From: 54-19 sp038210655
GTDB taxonomy: Bacteria; Chloroflexota; Chloroflexia; Chloroheliales; Chloroheliaceae
Length of the DNA: 64,000 bases
NCBI GenBank assembly: GCA_038210655.1
Contig: JBBQWM010000002.1
Coordinates: forward strand, 1 to 64,000
Reading direction: 5' to 3'
Part shown: positions 14,573 through 24,107 of the stretch, one piece after another
Layout: every line of letters begins with the position of its first letter
How positions within the stretch are numbered: the stretch's first letter is position 1
The notes under the pieces: generated by a model
What the model saw: the letters and a program-made list of their open reading frames with translations, nothing else
The model's database searches: none
Told to the model about the DNA's origin: nothing
Position numbers and translations under genes: made by a program

Positions 14573-15595
14573 TTACTTGTTTTCTAGCTCGTGTAGCTTT
14601 GCGGCCATTTCCTCTACCTGTCGCTGTAAAAGCTCTTTAGCTTGTCGCTCGGCAGTCTCGCCTTGGATTGCGGCTTCTTTGGCTTGCCGCTCGATGGCTT
14701 CGCGTTGTAAGGCCGCTTCTTTGGCCTGCCGCTCGATGGCTTCGCGTTGCATGGCCGCTTCTTTGGCTTGCCGCTCGGCTTCTTTAGCCAAGCGCTCGGC
14801 TTCTTCGCGTTGCATGGCCGCTTCTTTGGCTCGTCGCTCGGCAGTTTCGCGTTGCATCGCCATTTCTTTGGCTCGTCGCTCGACTTCTTTGGCTCGTCGC
14901 TCAAGAGCTTCGCGCCGCTCTGCCGCTTGCCGCTCGGCTTTTTCCTCTTCTCCCTCGTTTAGCCAGCGCCGCCCCAGCCGATCCTCTAGCCAGATCGACT
15001 TCCCATCCACCACCAGCCAACTTTCTAACTCTTCACTCCACATCCGCCGATTTTCTTCCAATTCGATTGGCTCGTAACGCCCGCCTACCATCCGCCAGCC
15101 CTTCAACACTGGCTCTTTGCGCTGACGTATCCGACTTCGCGGGTCGTACACAAAGTATTCCTTTACGCCCCAGCTTTCGTAGCGCAGGGGCTTTTCTTCC
15201 AGGTCAGTTTTCACCGTCTTCTTTGACACGATCTCGAAGATGACCGCCGGTGGTGGCCCATCTACCCCCAATTGATAACCGCGTTCTTGCGGAATTTCTT
15301 CGTTCGTTTTTAACACAAATACATCGGGATAGAGCGGGGTTTCTTTTTTGTCGGCTGTTTCAAAGAAGTTGATCTCGCGGTCGATCTGATAGCCTTCGAG
15401 ACGGTAATGCCATTGGAGCGTCTGCTTAAGATAATCGACCACCCGGTTATGTTTAACGTTAGGCATATCGCCGCGCTCCTGGCGTAGTTTGAGATAATTA
15501 TTTTGGTCGTCGTAAAAGTAATCGATCTCGTCTTCCTCAGTTTGAGCGAGGTCGAGAGCTTGAGCGTGTAGGATTGTTTCGGGTTTGGCAGTCAT
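14573..15595 (-). CDS. Uma2-family (DUF820) PD-(D/E)XK-like protein with long coiled-coil tail
   Basis: A 340-residue protein. Residues about 40-200 are the Uma2 fold, seen as YPDVFVL, PPAVIFEIVSKKT, LRYESWGVKEYFVYDP and GKSIWLEDRLGRRW. Uma2 proteins are expanded in Cyanobacteria and Chloroflexota and resemble restriction-type nucleases; their role is unclear. From about residue 215 the protein is a highly charged coiled coil built on an 11-residue unit (variants of ERQAKEAAMQR). The 33-bp DNA unit is tandemly repeated, so unit number may vary. ATG 15595. Confidence 0.8.
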   Translation of the reverse strand: MTAKPETILHAQALDLAQTEEDEIDYFYDDQNNYLKLRQERGDMPNVKHNRVVDYLKQTLQWHYRLEGYQIDREINFFETADKKETPLYPDVFVLKTNEEIPQERGYQLGVDGPPPAVIFEIVSKKTVKTDLEEKPLRYESWGVKEYFVYDPRSRIRQRKEPVLKGWRMVGGRYEPIELEENRRMWSEELESWLVVDGKSIWLEDRLGRRWLNEGEEEKAERQAAERREALERRAKEVERRAKEMAMQRETAERRAKEAAMQREEAERLAKEAERQAKEAAMQREAIERQAKEAALQREAIERQAKEAAIQGETAERQAKELLQRQVEEMAAKLHELENK

Positions 15596-15861
15596 AATGC
15601 TACCTGCCTTTCGTTTAGTGAAAAATAAAGATAAAATAATTGCGCCTTGCCATCGGCCCTATTATAGCTTACTTGCCCTAAAATTAGTAATGACCAACCC
15701 ATTGAAACTGCTTCGTAAGTTGAGCTTGTTCGGTAGGAATTACCCTTCTTAGAGGCTTTAGGGTGCGAGCCTTTTTCGAGCAATTGCGAGCTTTTGGCGA
15801 GCTTTATCGCTGTCCACATATCCCAATGAGATTATAGCGTGAAAGGCTCCACGTCTGATCT
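15596..15861. other. Intergenic region, no gene supported
   Basis: Contains GCGAGC-type repeat units at about 15767-15803, related to those at 9963-10024. The 75-codon minus frame here has no recognisable motifs and is rejected. Confidence 0.5.
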
Positions 15862-16980
15862 TTACTGTACTTTGCCTCGTGTAGCTACCGGCCAGATCGT
15901 CTCGATTTTACCCTTGCGGCAGCCGTAATAATAATCGTGTAAATTGACAGTCGTGTCGATATGGCTGGGTATCATCTCGATTCGGTCGCCCAGGGCCGGA
16001 GCGGTTGTACCTTCCTCCCATTCTAAGATACCGTGTTCGTCGCCACCGGGCCGATAACGTAGACCGGGCCAGCCTTTTGGTTCAGCCATCCCGCTATCGG
16101 TTGAAAGCGACTTGAGGCCCGCATCGATCACCGCCTGTCGTGCTGCCGGTCGGCTGATGACAGTCGCCAATATGCTTAGGGCGTTGCTAAATGAGCCGGA
16201 GCCAAGCGCGTTGCGATAGTCGGTGTCCATAAAGATAAAGGAGCCGGGCTGCACTTCGGTCACACCCTCATAGGCGGCGCAAATCTCGGCGGTGCCTGTT
16301 CCGCCCGTCGTGACGATAGAGATCGGGTAGCCTGCTTTTTTTAGTAGCTGGGCCGTATCGGTTAGCTTTTGCATGGCTTGTTGGCAACCTTCCGCGCGGT
16401 CGGCCCGGTCTTGGACATGCTGAAGGTGGCCCTCGTAACCCTGCAAGCCGACCAGTCGTAAACTATCCAGATCAGCCAATTGGCGGGCCAGCCGCAAAGC
16501 CGCCTCGCCCGGTTGCACCCCGGTGCGGTTCTGCCCAACATTAATGTCAATCAATACTTGTAGCGGTTGAGCCTGCCGACCGCCGTTGGAAGCCTGTATC
16601 GCCCGGTGAATCGCCTCTGCCCCCTCGATATTATCCACCACTATCTTGAGTTGAGGGTGAGCTTGGGCCAGCCGTACCAACCGCTCGACTTTGACTGGCC
16701 CGACAATCTCGGTTGTGATAAGCAAGTCCTCGATCCCGGCTTCGACCATCACCTCGGCTTCACTTATTTTGGCGACACAGCCCCCAATCGCCCCCGCTGC
16801 CATTAATTTGTGGGCCAGCGCCGGGCTTTTGACCGTCTTGAGATGGGGCCGCACCGCTACCGAAAAGCTCGCCAGTAGCTCAAACAGCCGTGCAATATTA
16901 GCCTCCATCAAATCAAGATCGATCACCATTGCCGGAGTATCCAGCTTTTCTAGCGGGTCGCCTACTTGAGGGTTATACAT
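15862..16980 (-). CDS. D-threonine aldolase-like PLP enzyme (alanine racemase N-terminal fold)
   Basis: A 372-residue protein from the chosen start. An alanine-racemase-type PLP barrel comes first: LDTPAMVIDLDLMEANI, RPHLKTVKSPAL with the PLP-binding Lys, DINVGQNRTGVQPG, VTTGGTGT. A C-terminal D-threonine-aldolase/D-serine-dehydratase-like domain follows, with metal-binding residues near DEHGIL and PSHIDTTVNLHD. It would cleave or dehydrate D-hydroxy-amino acids. ATG 16980 (MYNPQVGD) is chosen because AAAGGT lies before it. The longer frame from 17040 would overlap the upstream gene. Confidence 0.85.
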   Translation of the reverse strand: MYNPQVGDPLEKLDTPAMVIDLDLMEANIARLFELLASFSVAVRPHLKTVKSPALAHKLMAAGAIGGCVAKISEAEVMVEAGIEDLLITTEIVGPVKVERLVRLAQAHPQLKIVVDNIEGAEAIHRAIQASNGGRQAQPLQVLIDINVGQNRTGVQPGEAALRLARQLADLDSLRLVGLQGYEGHLQHVQDRADRAEGCQQAMQKLTDTAQLLKKAGYPISIVTTGGTGTAEICAAYEGVTEVQPGSFIFMDTDYRNALGSGSFSNALSILATVISRPAARQAVIDAGLKSLSTDSGMAEPKGWPGLRYRPGGDEHGILEWEEGTTAPALGDRIEMIPSHIDTTVNLHDYYYGCRKGKIETIWPVATRGKVQ

Positions 16981-17009
16981 AATTTTACCTTTTAAAATAT
17001 TACTACCCA

Positions 17010-17282
17010 CTAATCCTGTTGTTTGAGGCGTTGAGACCATCTTTTACGTTCCTTGCGCGTCCAGGCTACACTATTCTTTAAATCCTCACGTTCGGCCCAC
17101 ATTCCGAAAGGAAGCCTCGTAAAATCATCGTCTAGGCGAGGTTGTTCTTCTGGAGCTTCCAACGCCGCACCTATTCCCGCCGGTTCTATTTCTGCGATTA
17201 CCGCAGTACCTTCTGGCAGATCAAGCGGCTCTGAAAATACAATTTGTCCGTTTTTGATGTGTCCACGTTTGATATACAGCAT
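17010..17282 (-). CDS. Small AF2212-like (DUF104-type) putative antitoxin
   Basis: A 90-residue protein. The N-terminal GHIKNGQIVFSEPLDLPEGTAV is the beta-hairpin signature of the AF2212/DUF104 small-protein family, often annotated as antitoxins. The C-terminal half is charged and helical. AGGAGGGAACGCAA before ATG 17282 is a strong ribosome site. No PIN-type partner follows; the next gene is the D-threonine-aldolase-like enzyme 29 bp downstream, with which it may be co-transcribed. Confidence 0.6.
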   Translation of the reverse strand: MLYIKRGHIKNGQIVFSEPLDLPEGTAVIAEIEPAGIGAALEAPEEQPRLDDDFTRLPFGMWAEREDLKNSVAWTRKERKRWSQRLKQQD

Positions 17283-17472
17283 TTGCGTTCCCTCCTGACA
17301 CTATTATACACGATCTTAAATCGCGGCTACACCCCAAACGCCGCTCGAAAACTGGTCGAAAGTACAGGTCGAAACCTGGCTTTCTAGTTCCTTGAAAACG
17401 CTCAAAAGGAGTTATACTGTTAGATAGGGGTCTGCTAGATAGGAAATAGCTCTTAAAATTCAGGAGGAGAAC

Positions 17473-18498
17473 ATGCGTTATAAGCTGCTAGGCCGGAGCG
17501 GTCTGCGAGTGTCGGAATTAGCTCTGGGAACCATGACCTTTGGCGAGGATTGGGGCTGGGGCGCTTCCCGTGAAGCCAGCCAGCAAATGTTCGATGCCTA
17601 TGTCGAGGCGGGCGGTAACTTTATCGATACCGCTAATAATTATACCAATGGCTCTGCCGAGAAATTTACCGGCGAATTGGTCGCCGCCGACCGCGATCAT
17701 TTTGTGGTGGCGACCAAGTTTACCCTCATGAACCCTGGCAAGCAAGATTTGAACGCCGGGGGCAACAGCCGTAAGAATATGGTTAAGACGGTTGAAAATA
17801 GCCTCAAGCGGATGAATACCGAATATATCGACCTGCTCTGGTTACATCTGTGGGATTTTACGACGGCGGTGGACGAAGTAATGTACGGTCTGGATAGTTT
17901 GGTGCGGTCGGGCAAAGTGCTACATATCGGTATTTCGGATATTCCCGCCTGGATTATCTCCCAGGCCAACACGCTGGCCGAGCTACGTGGCTGGTCGAAA
18001 TTTGTCGGTCTACAAGTCCCGTATAGCATCGATAGCCGCGACGTAGAACGCGATTTGCTGCCAATGGCAAAGGCGTTCGACCTGACCGTCACCACCTGGG
18101 GGGTGTTGTCCGGCGGGCTATTGACCGGCAAATATACCCAGGCCGATGGCGAGCCGCGCCGCTATGAAGACGTGACCCTCAACGAGCAAAAGCTGGCGAT
18201 CACTGCCGCAGTCAAGGTGATTGCCGAGGAAGTCGATCACTCCCCGGCCCAGGTTGCGATCAACTGGGTACGGCAGCAACAACCACGCAGCGAGATTATC
18301 CCAATTATCGGAGCCAGAAGCCTCAACCATCTTAAAGATAATCTGGCTTGTCTGGAATGGCAGCTATCTACCGAACAACTGACCCGCCTAAATGAAGTTA
18401 GCAAGATCAACTTAGGCTTCCCGCACAGCTTCTTCGACGACCTACAATCGCTGGCCTTTGGGGACAAGTTGCCTTTGTTGGATGGCTTGCGGCGCTAA
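17473..18498 (+). CDS. Aldo/keto reductase
   Basis: A 341-residue AKR paralogue of the one at 13456-14433. Motifs: LGRSGLRVSELALGTMTFG, NFIDTANNYTNGSAE (Asp, Tyr), VVATKFTL (Lys), LLWLHLWD (His), IPIIGARSLNHLKDNLACL (cofactor tail). It should reduce carbonyls with NAD(P)H; the substrate is unknown. GGAGGAGAAC lies just before ATG 17473. Monocistronic, with an inverted repeat just downstream. Confidence 0.9.
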   Translation: MRYKLLGRSGLRVSELALGTMTFGEDWGWGASREASQQMFDAYVEAGGNFIDTANNYTNGSAEKFTGELVAADRDHFVVATKFTLMNPGKQDLNAGGNSRKNMVKTVENSLKRMNTEYIDLLWLHLWDFTTAVDEVMYGLDSLVRSGKVLHIGISDIPAWIISQANTLAELRGWSKFVGLQVPYSIDSRDVERDLLPMAKAFDLTVTTWGVLSGGLLTGKYTQADGEPRRYEDVTLNEQKLAITAAVKVIAEEVDHSPAQVAINWVRQQQPRSEIIPIIGARSLNHLKDNLACLEWQLSTEQLTRLNEVSKINLGFPHSFFDDLQSLAFGDKLPLLDGLRR

Positions 18499-18519
18499 GA
18501 ATTTAGCTGGGGCCGAGGG

Positions 18520-18617
18520 AAATCCATTGGTGGAGCAAGGTCTTACAAGGAACCGGGTATTTTGTTGGATATGGCTCCGCCCATAGACCCGCCCATTGGC
18601 GGAGCCATATCTAACAA
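18520..18617. repeat. Dispersed element with 20-bp inverted repeat
   Basis: A reversed GCTCC(A)CCAATGG unit (18520-18550) is followed by TTGTTGGATATGGCTCCGCC (18562-18581). Its near-perfect complement is at 18598-18617. Partial copies containing GGATATGGCTC(C/T) are at about 8862 and 20300. It sits between convergent genes. Confidence 0.7.
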
Positions 18618-18626
18618 GATTTTAGA

Positions 18627-19817
18627 TCAAAGCAAATAAAGCGCCAGCTTTTCCAGCACGTCTGTCGCCGTCACGATCTGGTTGATGTCTACCTTTTCAT
18701 CGGTAGTATGGGCATCGCTGAGATTGCCGGGGCCAAAGACGACCGCCTGTTGGTTGCCAGTCAGGACGGCCAGCATCGCTGCATCGGTGTAAGCCAGAAA
18801 GCCCAGGTGTTCGGCAACTTGCCCGGTGATCTCTTGATAGGCCCGGTCGAAAGCCGCCAGCAAAGGCGAATCGGCCTGACACTCGACCGCAGGGCGGTCG
18901 GCAGACTGATGCCGCACGATATATTCCACCCCGATTTTGGCGGCAGCTTTTTGGGCAACCCCCTCGATCAACTGACGCACGTCTTCACCCACAAAGGGCG
19001 GTGGTACTCGCATATCGATCTCGGCCCGGCAAATCTCCGATACAATATTGGTCTTAACCCCGCCTTGAAGCCGCGAGACGACCAGCGTCGGGCGACCCAA
19101 TAACGGATGAGGCTGACCCATCGAGGCGGCCATTTCATCGGCGGCTTCGTACCAGCCCAAGATCGCTTCGGCCATGGCCCGGTTAGCGTCGGCCCCGATT
19201 TGCGGGTTGGCGGCGTGCGCCCCTTTGCCCAAAAACGTCACCTCAAACCAGTAGGCTCCTTTTTGGGCCGTATTGAGCAGACAACCGGTCGGCTCCATCG
19301 TCAGCAAGTACGCATCGTTGGGCAAAGTCTGCTCCTGCCCCAGCGCGTGCGACCCCTTCATGTAGGCTTCTTCCTCGTCGATAGTGCAGGCCAGGATAAT
19401 ATCGCCTTTCAGCTTTGTGCCGCTCTGCTTGATACGAGCCATTGCGACCATCGCCGCTGCCATCCCGCTCTTCATATCGCACGAACCGCGCCCGTAGAGC
19501 AAATCGCCCTCGATTTCGCCGCCAAACGGGTCATGTTTCCACTTGTGATAATCGCCAATCGGCACGGTATCAAGGTGGGCAATCAGCACCAGCGGCGGGC
19601 CACCCGCGCCCCGCACCCGCCCTAACACATTCGCCCGGTCGCCCTCGACTGGTCGCACCTCGACCTCAATATCATGCTCACGCAACCATTGGGCCACGTA
19701 ATTACCCAGCGCAATTTCGTCGCCGGTCGGGTTCTCGCTCGGTATCCTTACCAGCGTCTGCGTCAATTCGATCACTGCCTCGCTACTGTAAACGTCGCTT
19801 TTGATGAGGGTGTCCAT
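18627..19817 (-). CDS. M20-family peptidase (ArgE/DapE/ACY1/CPG2 type)
   Basis: A 396-residue di-zinc metallohydrolase. Metal and catalytic motifs: LIAHLDTVPIG (His, Asp), YGRGSCDMKSGMAAAM (bridging Asp), TIDEEEAYMKGS (catalytic Glu pair), and C-terminal GPGNLSDAHTTDEKVDI (His ligand). The dimerisation lid domain lies between about 185 and 300. It removes an acyl or amino-acid group from a small peptide-like substrate; ArgE, DapE and carboxypeptidase activities cannot be separated by eye. AAGGAG precedes ATG 19817. Confidence 0.88.
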   Translation of the reverse strand: MDTLIKSDVYSSEAVIELTQTLVRIPSENPTGDEIALGNYVAQWLREHDIEVEVRPVEGDRANVLGRVRGAGGPPLVLIAHLDTVPIGDYHKWKHDPFGGEIEGDLLYGRGSCDMKSGMAAAMVAMARIKQSGTKLKGDIILACTIDEEEAYMKGSHALGQEQTLPNDAYLLTMEPTGCLLNTAQKGAYWFEVTFLGKGAHAANPQIGADANRAMAEAILGWYEAADEMAASMGQPHPLLGRPTLVVSRLQGGVKTNIVSEICRAEIDMRVPPPFVGEDVRQLIEGVAQKAAAKIGVEYIVRHQSADRPAVECQADSPLLAAFDRAYQEITGQVAEHLGFLAYTDAAMLAVLTGNQQAVVFGPGNLSDAHTTDEKVDINQIVTATDVLEKLALYLL

Positions 19818-20347
19818 TTTAGAACTCCTTTTTAGGGTTATCAGGTTTTAGCCATCAGGTGTCAGTTACTATTATACCAATTCGGGCTGCATCTTAGAAA
19901 TCACCTCACGCTGCTGATATGGTCATAACAAGTTACCTTTACATATAATAGAAGTAACTACTCACCATACCACACTTGGGCGACCACATAGGGTCGCACC
20001 CTACAACGGATTGTGGGTATGGGCGACCCTATGTGGTCGCCCGGCCTGAGTAATTACTAAATCCCAGCTTTTCTCTGCGTCTCTGCGGTGAGTAGTTACT
20101 AATAGAAGTATATTCTGGCTTCTCATTTTTGCTCAAGCAAAAAGGGATGCCCTTCGACATCCCCCAAAGTGACCCATTGGAACCCGGCCCCATCAACCCA
20201 ACGTACCTTACCCTTACCCGGTTTAGTTCTATAATAGCACCCATTTGCTAATCCATTGGCAGAGCAATGTCCCACAAGGGAACCGAAATATCTTGTTAGA
20301 TATGGCTCCGCCCATAGACTGTTCCCTGACAGAATAGTTCCATTATA
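19818..20347. other. Gene-free region with three dispersed repeat types
   Basis: Contains a GGGCGACC inverted repeat (19978-20042), CTCTGCGTCTCTGCGGTGA (20072-20090, a widely seen genomic repeat also present in the reverse direction at about 27834-27855) and a reversed GCTCCGCCAATGG-type unit (20250-20280). Nothing else is supported. Confidence 0.6.
19978..20042. repeat. GGGCGACC inverted repeat
   Basis: The arms GGGCGACCACATAGGGTCGC and its exact complement enclose a 25-bp centre with CCCTACAACGGATT. The same family appears at 27893-28016 and, in a GGGCAACC variant, at 51061-51136. Confidence 0.8.
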
Positions 20348-21106
20348 TCATGCTTCGTCTTTATTAGCATCAGGGACGACGGTTTGGGCGACCTCTTTAC
20401 GCTTGCCGAGATAGGCTTCTTCTACTTCGGGCGATTGTAAAGCTTCCGGCCCAGTACCCTGCCAGACGATGTTGCCGGTCTTGATAACATAGGCGCGGTC
20501 GGCGATCTGGAGGGCGTACCGCATCTGCTCGACCAGCAAAATCGTGATACCCTCTTTGGCTCGCAATTCCCGAATCGCCTGCATAATTTCGGTCACGATG
20601 ATCGGAGCCAGACCAAGCGACGGCTCATCCAACATCAGCAACTTTGGCCCCTGCATCAAGGCCCGGCTAAGTGCCAGCATTTGCTGCTCACCACCCGAAA
20701 GCGTTCCGGCTTGCTGCTTCATGCGTTCCTTGAGGCGCGGAAAAAGCTTGAAGCAATACTCAATCCGCTCCTGGACTAGCTTGTCCTTGAGGCGGCGGCT
20801 ATTCAGCCCCAGGTTCAAATTATCCCAGACGCTCTGATCGGCAAAGATTTGCCGCCCTTCAGGAACCATGTTCAAACCGATCCGGGCGATATTATGGGGA
20901 GCCTGCCCGGTAATATCCTCGCCCTCGTAGAGAATCTGACCCTCGCGCGGCTTCAAGACCCCACTGATCGTTTTGAGGGTGGTCGTCTTACCGGCCCCGT
21001 TGCGCCCGACGATCACCACGATTTCGCCCGCATTGACCGTCAGCGAAATATCTTTGATCGCTTCGATGCGGCCATATGCCGCCCGCACGTTTTTAACTTC
21101 TAGCAT
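20348..21106 (-). CDS. livF: Branched-chain amino acid ABC transporter ATP-binding protein LivF
   Basis: A 252-residue ABC ATPase with the compact LivF layout: Walker A GRNGAGKTTT (about 35-44), signature LSGGEQQMLALSRAL, Walker B LLMLDEPSLGLAP, followed by ITILLVEQ. It hydrolyses ATP at the inner face of the membrane to power uptake. Its start overlaps the end of the livMG fusion by 14 nt, so it is the last gene of livJ-livH-livMG-livF. Confidence 0.92.
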   Translation of the reverse strand: MLEVKNVRAAYGRIEAIKDISLTVNAGEIVVIVGRNGAGKTTTLKTISGVLKPREGQILYEGEDITGQAPHNIARIGLNMVPEGRQIFADQSVWDNLNLGLNSRRLKDKLVQERIEYCFKLFPRLKERMKQQAGTLSGGEQQMLALSRALMQGPKLLMLDEPSLGLAPIIVTEIMQAIRELRAKEGITILLVEQMRYALQIADRAYVIKTGNIVWQGTGPEALQSPEVEEAYLGKRKEVAQTVVPDANKDEA

Positions 21107-24095
21107 CTAGCACCACCTCCGGGCCGAAGTAAGCTTCCTTGACTTTATGACTATTCTGGACCTTGATTGGGTTGCCTTCCTCGATCTTCTTGCCATAGTC
21201 CAGTACCGTAATCTCGTCCGAAATCTCCATCACCAAATCCATATGATGTTCTATCAAAAGCACGGTTACGCCTTCGGCCTTGATCTTGCGGATTAGCTTA
21301 ACCATCTCCTCGATTTCCTGTGGGTTCAGACCGGCGGCAGGCTCATCCAGCAGCATCACTTGTGGCTCAACCGCCAGAGCGCGGGCGATTTCCAAAAGAC
21401 GCTGGTAGCCATAGGGTAAATCTTTGGCCTTGTTGTAGGCTCGGTCGCCCAGCCCGACAAAATTCAAGAGTTCCATCGCCAGGGCCTCGATCCGTTGCTC
21501 CTCAAGCCGGGCCTGGGGCAAGCCCAACAGCGAAGCCCAAAAACCCTGCTTGATATGCAAATGGAACCCGACCATGACGTTCTCGATAACGGTCATATCG
21601 CCAAAGACCTGCAAATTCTGGAAGGTGCGACTAATTCCGGCTTCGGCGATTCGGTGTGGCTTAAGGCCGTCGATACGTTCGCCCCGGAACAATATTTCGC
21701 CAGATGAGACTGGATAAAGACCGCTAATCAAGTTTAAGACTGTCGTCTTACCGGCCCCGTTCGGGCCGATCAAAGCATGCACAGTCTCATTCCGCAGGGT
21801 TATCTCGACCGAATCGACCGCCCGCAAGCCCTTAAAGTCGCGGGTAACGCGGGCGACCCGCAAAACTTCCTCGTGAACCTCGGAGTGTTCGCGGTGGAAA
21901 GCCAACGTCCGGCGGTTGGCGACTACTTCCGGCCCACTCGCGTCGGCAGATGCGCCCTGGTTGACCGGTTGTAGCCGTCGGTAGTTGATCTTGTGGCTGG
22001 TTGGGAAGAATTGGTCGATATACTTACCGAGCAAACCGCCAATTCCGTTGGGAACCAGATAAAGGAAATAGAGCAAGATCGCCCCATACATCGAAAGCAA
22101 AGTCGTGACCGCCTTAAAGTTTGCGGCATTATCGCTGCGGGCGAAGCTGTAGCCGAGCTTAAAGAAGGTTGGGATAAACAAAATCGCCACCGCCGCAATC
22201 GTTCGTACCGCGATAAAGCGGGCCGTTTTGGGTGAAATCACCAGCCCGGCGATAATCATTACATAAAAAGCTATAATCGGGAAGAGCCAGTCGGTTATAT
22301 CAAACTTGCTCTTGGGGAAGCCGACCCCGTTGACACTACCCAGGGCCAACGTTAGCGATTTAAAGATTTCAAAGCTATTGAGAATAACCACGATCCCCGC
22401 CGCCCAGCCAATATAATTGGCGATCCGTTCGTTTTTCATCCCGCGCTTGACCGCCACAAAAGCGATAACCAGTACTAGCAGTAGGCCGGTCGTAAGATAG
22501 CCGTTGTAACCGTCAAAAGCAAAGACGAACTTGGCGGTTGTCTTATCCTCGGTCACGTTTTTCAGAAATTCCGGGATAATCGTAATCAAAATCGCGCCGA
22601 GTACCGGGCCGTAAAGCGTGCCGGAACCGCCCAGGATCAACATCGTGACATAGCCGACCGACACCGACAACAACGAGATAGTCGGGTCAATCGTACCAAA
22701 GCTGTAAGCCAGCATCACGCCGCCCATCCCGCCGATAGCCGCGCTGATGACAAAGGCCAACGTCTTGGTGCGCGTTACGTTAATACCGACCGAACTGGCC
22801 CCAATTTCGTTCTCCCGAATAGCGATCAACGAGCGACCCCAGCGTGAGCGCATAAAGCTGCGAATTATATAGACGATCAAAATGGCGATAGTGGCAATGA
22901 TAAGAGCCGTCCAGAACAATTCCGTATTATCCTGACTCTTGAGCCGGGAAGGATAAATCAGGTCGGTGTTGGGGTCGCGTTCGCTTACCGGGCGAGGAAT
23001 CGCCCCCAGACCACCTTGCGAACCCAATATTCCCTGGAGCGTGGTTGAGTTTACTACCTCGTAAACAATCGTGCCAAAGGCTATCGTAACCATCGAAAGG
23101 TACGGCCCCTTGACCCGTAAAGCCGGTAGCGCCAGAATATACCCAAAACTGCTTGTCACAACCGCGCCCAACGCCAGACAGACCCAGAAGTTTTGCAAAA
23201 TCCAGAACCCGGCGAATAGCAACAGCAAGCCCACCACGATCAAAAAGCCCCCACCGATAACGGTACTCAAAAAGAAGGCTCGTAAGGTCGCCGGACGATC
23301 CCAAAAGCTCACTCGCAAACGACCTGTATTCTGGTTTGACCGCAGATAGGCGTTGCGCGAGAAGTAGTAGAGGATTACAAAGACCAAACCCCAAACGGCG
23401 AATACCACCCACGACAACCCCACTTTTGGTTTGCCCGGCCCGTTGTCGGCCTGGCTGATGACCGTCCAGAGGTAGATCAAAACCGCTCCGCCCGCCCCGA
23501 CGAATAGCAATCCCCGCGTCAAAGGTCCCATTACCTTAGCGTTGTTCCAGAAGTGAGCTTGAGCAACCCCGCCGCTCCGCTTGACTTGCTGCCAGCGCAG
23601 ATAGAACAAAACCCCTAACCCGACCGTCAACACTACCACAATGATGAGCAGGACGGTCAATAAATTGTTGGTATTATCGAGGGCCGCTTGTCGGGCTGCT
23701 GTCGCCCTGATCGGGTCTTTGCGCTCATCCGCCTCGTAACTGGCGACTTTGCGGACATACAGATAATCAATCCAGTTGGTTTTGGCGGTAATCCGGCCCA
23801 TTAAAAGCCCGACCGTGTAGCCGCCCAACGCGACCAACCCGGCCTGACCGAGGGCCACCTGCCCGATGTAGCCGACTACTAGATTGAGGCCACTGGCAAC
23901 GATAATTGCTACCCCAATCGAACACATAATTTGCAGATAGTAGGGGTCGTTGGCGTAGAAATTGACTGCACCATACAAAGCCAATGCAATTAACGCCAGT
24001 CCAAGATAATCTTTGACCCAGAGTGGGGCCGGGATGCTCGCCGTGCGAGCCTGGTTCACCCCCGGTCGGTTCAACTTTGAATCGAGGCTTGCCAT
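21093..24095 (-). CDS. Fused LivM permease - LivG ATPase
   Basis: About 1000 residues. The N-terminal ~740 residues are a LivM-type permease with many membrane spans. The conserved core is GLNLVVGYIGQVALGQAGLVALGGY, then GAVVTSSFGYILALPALRVKGPYLSMVTIAFG and RENEIGASSVGIN, which in this entry are only pointers to short motifs. It is much longer than normal LivM (300-400) because of extra spans before and after the core. From about residue 745 a full LivG ATPase follows (GPNGAGKTT; LPYGYQRLLEIARAL; LLDEPAAGLNP; LLIEHHMDLVM). ATG 24095 has AGGTGG upstream. An in-frame GTG at 24107, abutting the livH stop, is an alternative. Confidence 0.88.
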   Translation of the reverse strand: MASLDSKLNRPGVNQARTASIPAPLWVKDYLGLALIALALYGAVNFYANDPYYLQIMCSIGVAIIVASGLNLVVGYIGQVALGQAGLVALGGYTVGLLMGRITAKTNWIDYLYVRKVASYEADERKDPIRATAARQAALDNTNNLLTVLLIIVVVLTVGLGVLFYLRWQQVKRSGGVAQAHFWNNAKVMGPLTRGLLFVGAGGAVLIYLWTVISQADNGPGKPKVGLSWVVFAVWGLVFVILYYFSRNAYLRSNQNTGRLRVSFWDRPATLRAFFLSTVIGGGFLIVVGLLLLFAGFWILQNFWVCLALGAVVTSSFGYILALPALRVKGPYLSMVTIAFGTIVYEVVNSTTLQGILGSQGGLGAIPRPVSERDPNTDLIYPSRLKSQDNTELFWTALIIATIAILIVYIIRSFMRSRWGRSLIAIRENEIGASSVGINVTRTKTLAFVISAAIGGMGGVMLAYSFGTIDPTISLLSVSVGYVTMLILGGSGTLYGPVLGAILITIIPEFLKNVTEDKTTAKFVFAFDGYNGYLTTGLLLVLVIAFVAVKRGMKNERIANYIGWAAGIVVILNSFEIFKSLTLALGSVNGVGFPKSKFDITDWLFPIIAFYVMIIAGLVISPKTARFIAVRTIAAVAILFIPTFFKLGYSFARSDNAANFKAVTTLLSMYGAILLYFLYLVPNGIGGLLGKYIDQFFPTSHKINYRRLQPVNQGASADASGPEVVANRRTLAFHREHSEVHEEVLRVARVTRDFKGLRAVDSVEITLRNETVHALIGPNGAGKTTVLNLISGLYPVSSGEILFRGERIDGLKPHRIAEAGISRTFQNLQVFGDMTVIENVMVGFHLHIKQGFWASLLGLPQARLEEQRIEALAMELLNFVGLGDRAYNKAKDLPYGYQRLLEIARALAVEPQVMLLDEPAAGLNPQEIEEMVKLIRKIKAEGVTVLLIEHHMDLVMEISDEITVLDYGKKIEEGNPIKVQNSHKVKEAYFGPEVVLDARS

Positions 24096-24107
24096 TTCTC
24101 TGCCCAC

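Noticed and set aside
14573..14962. Tandem repeats considered as a CRISPR array
   Set aside because: The 33-bp units are contiguous, without spacers, and encode a coiled coil in frame. No CRISPR array was found in the window.
15592..15819. 75-codon minus frame upstream of the Uma2 gene
   Set aside because: No motif, repeat-derived start region and no good ribosome site.
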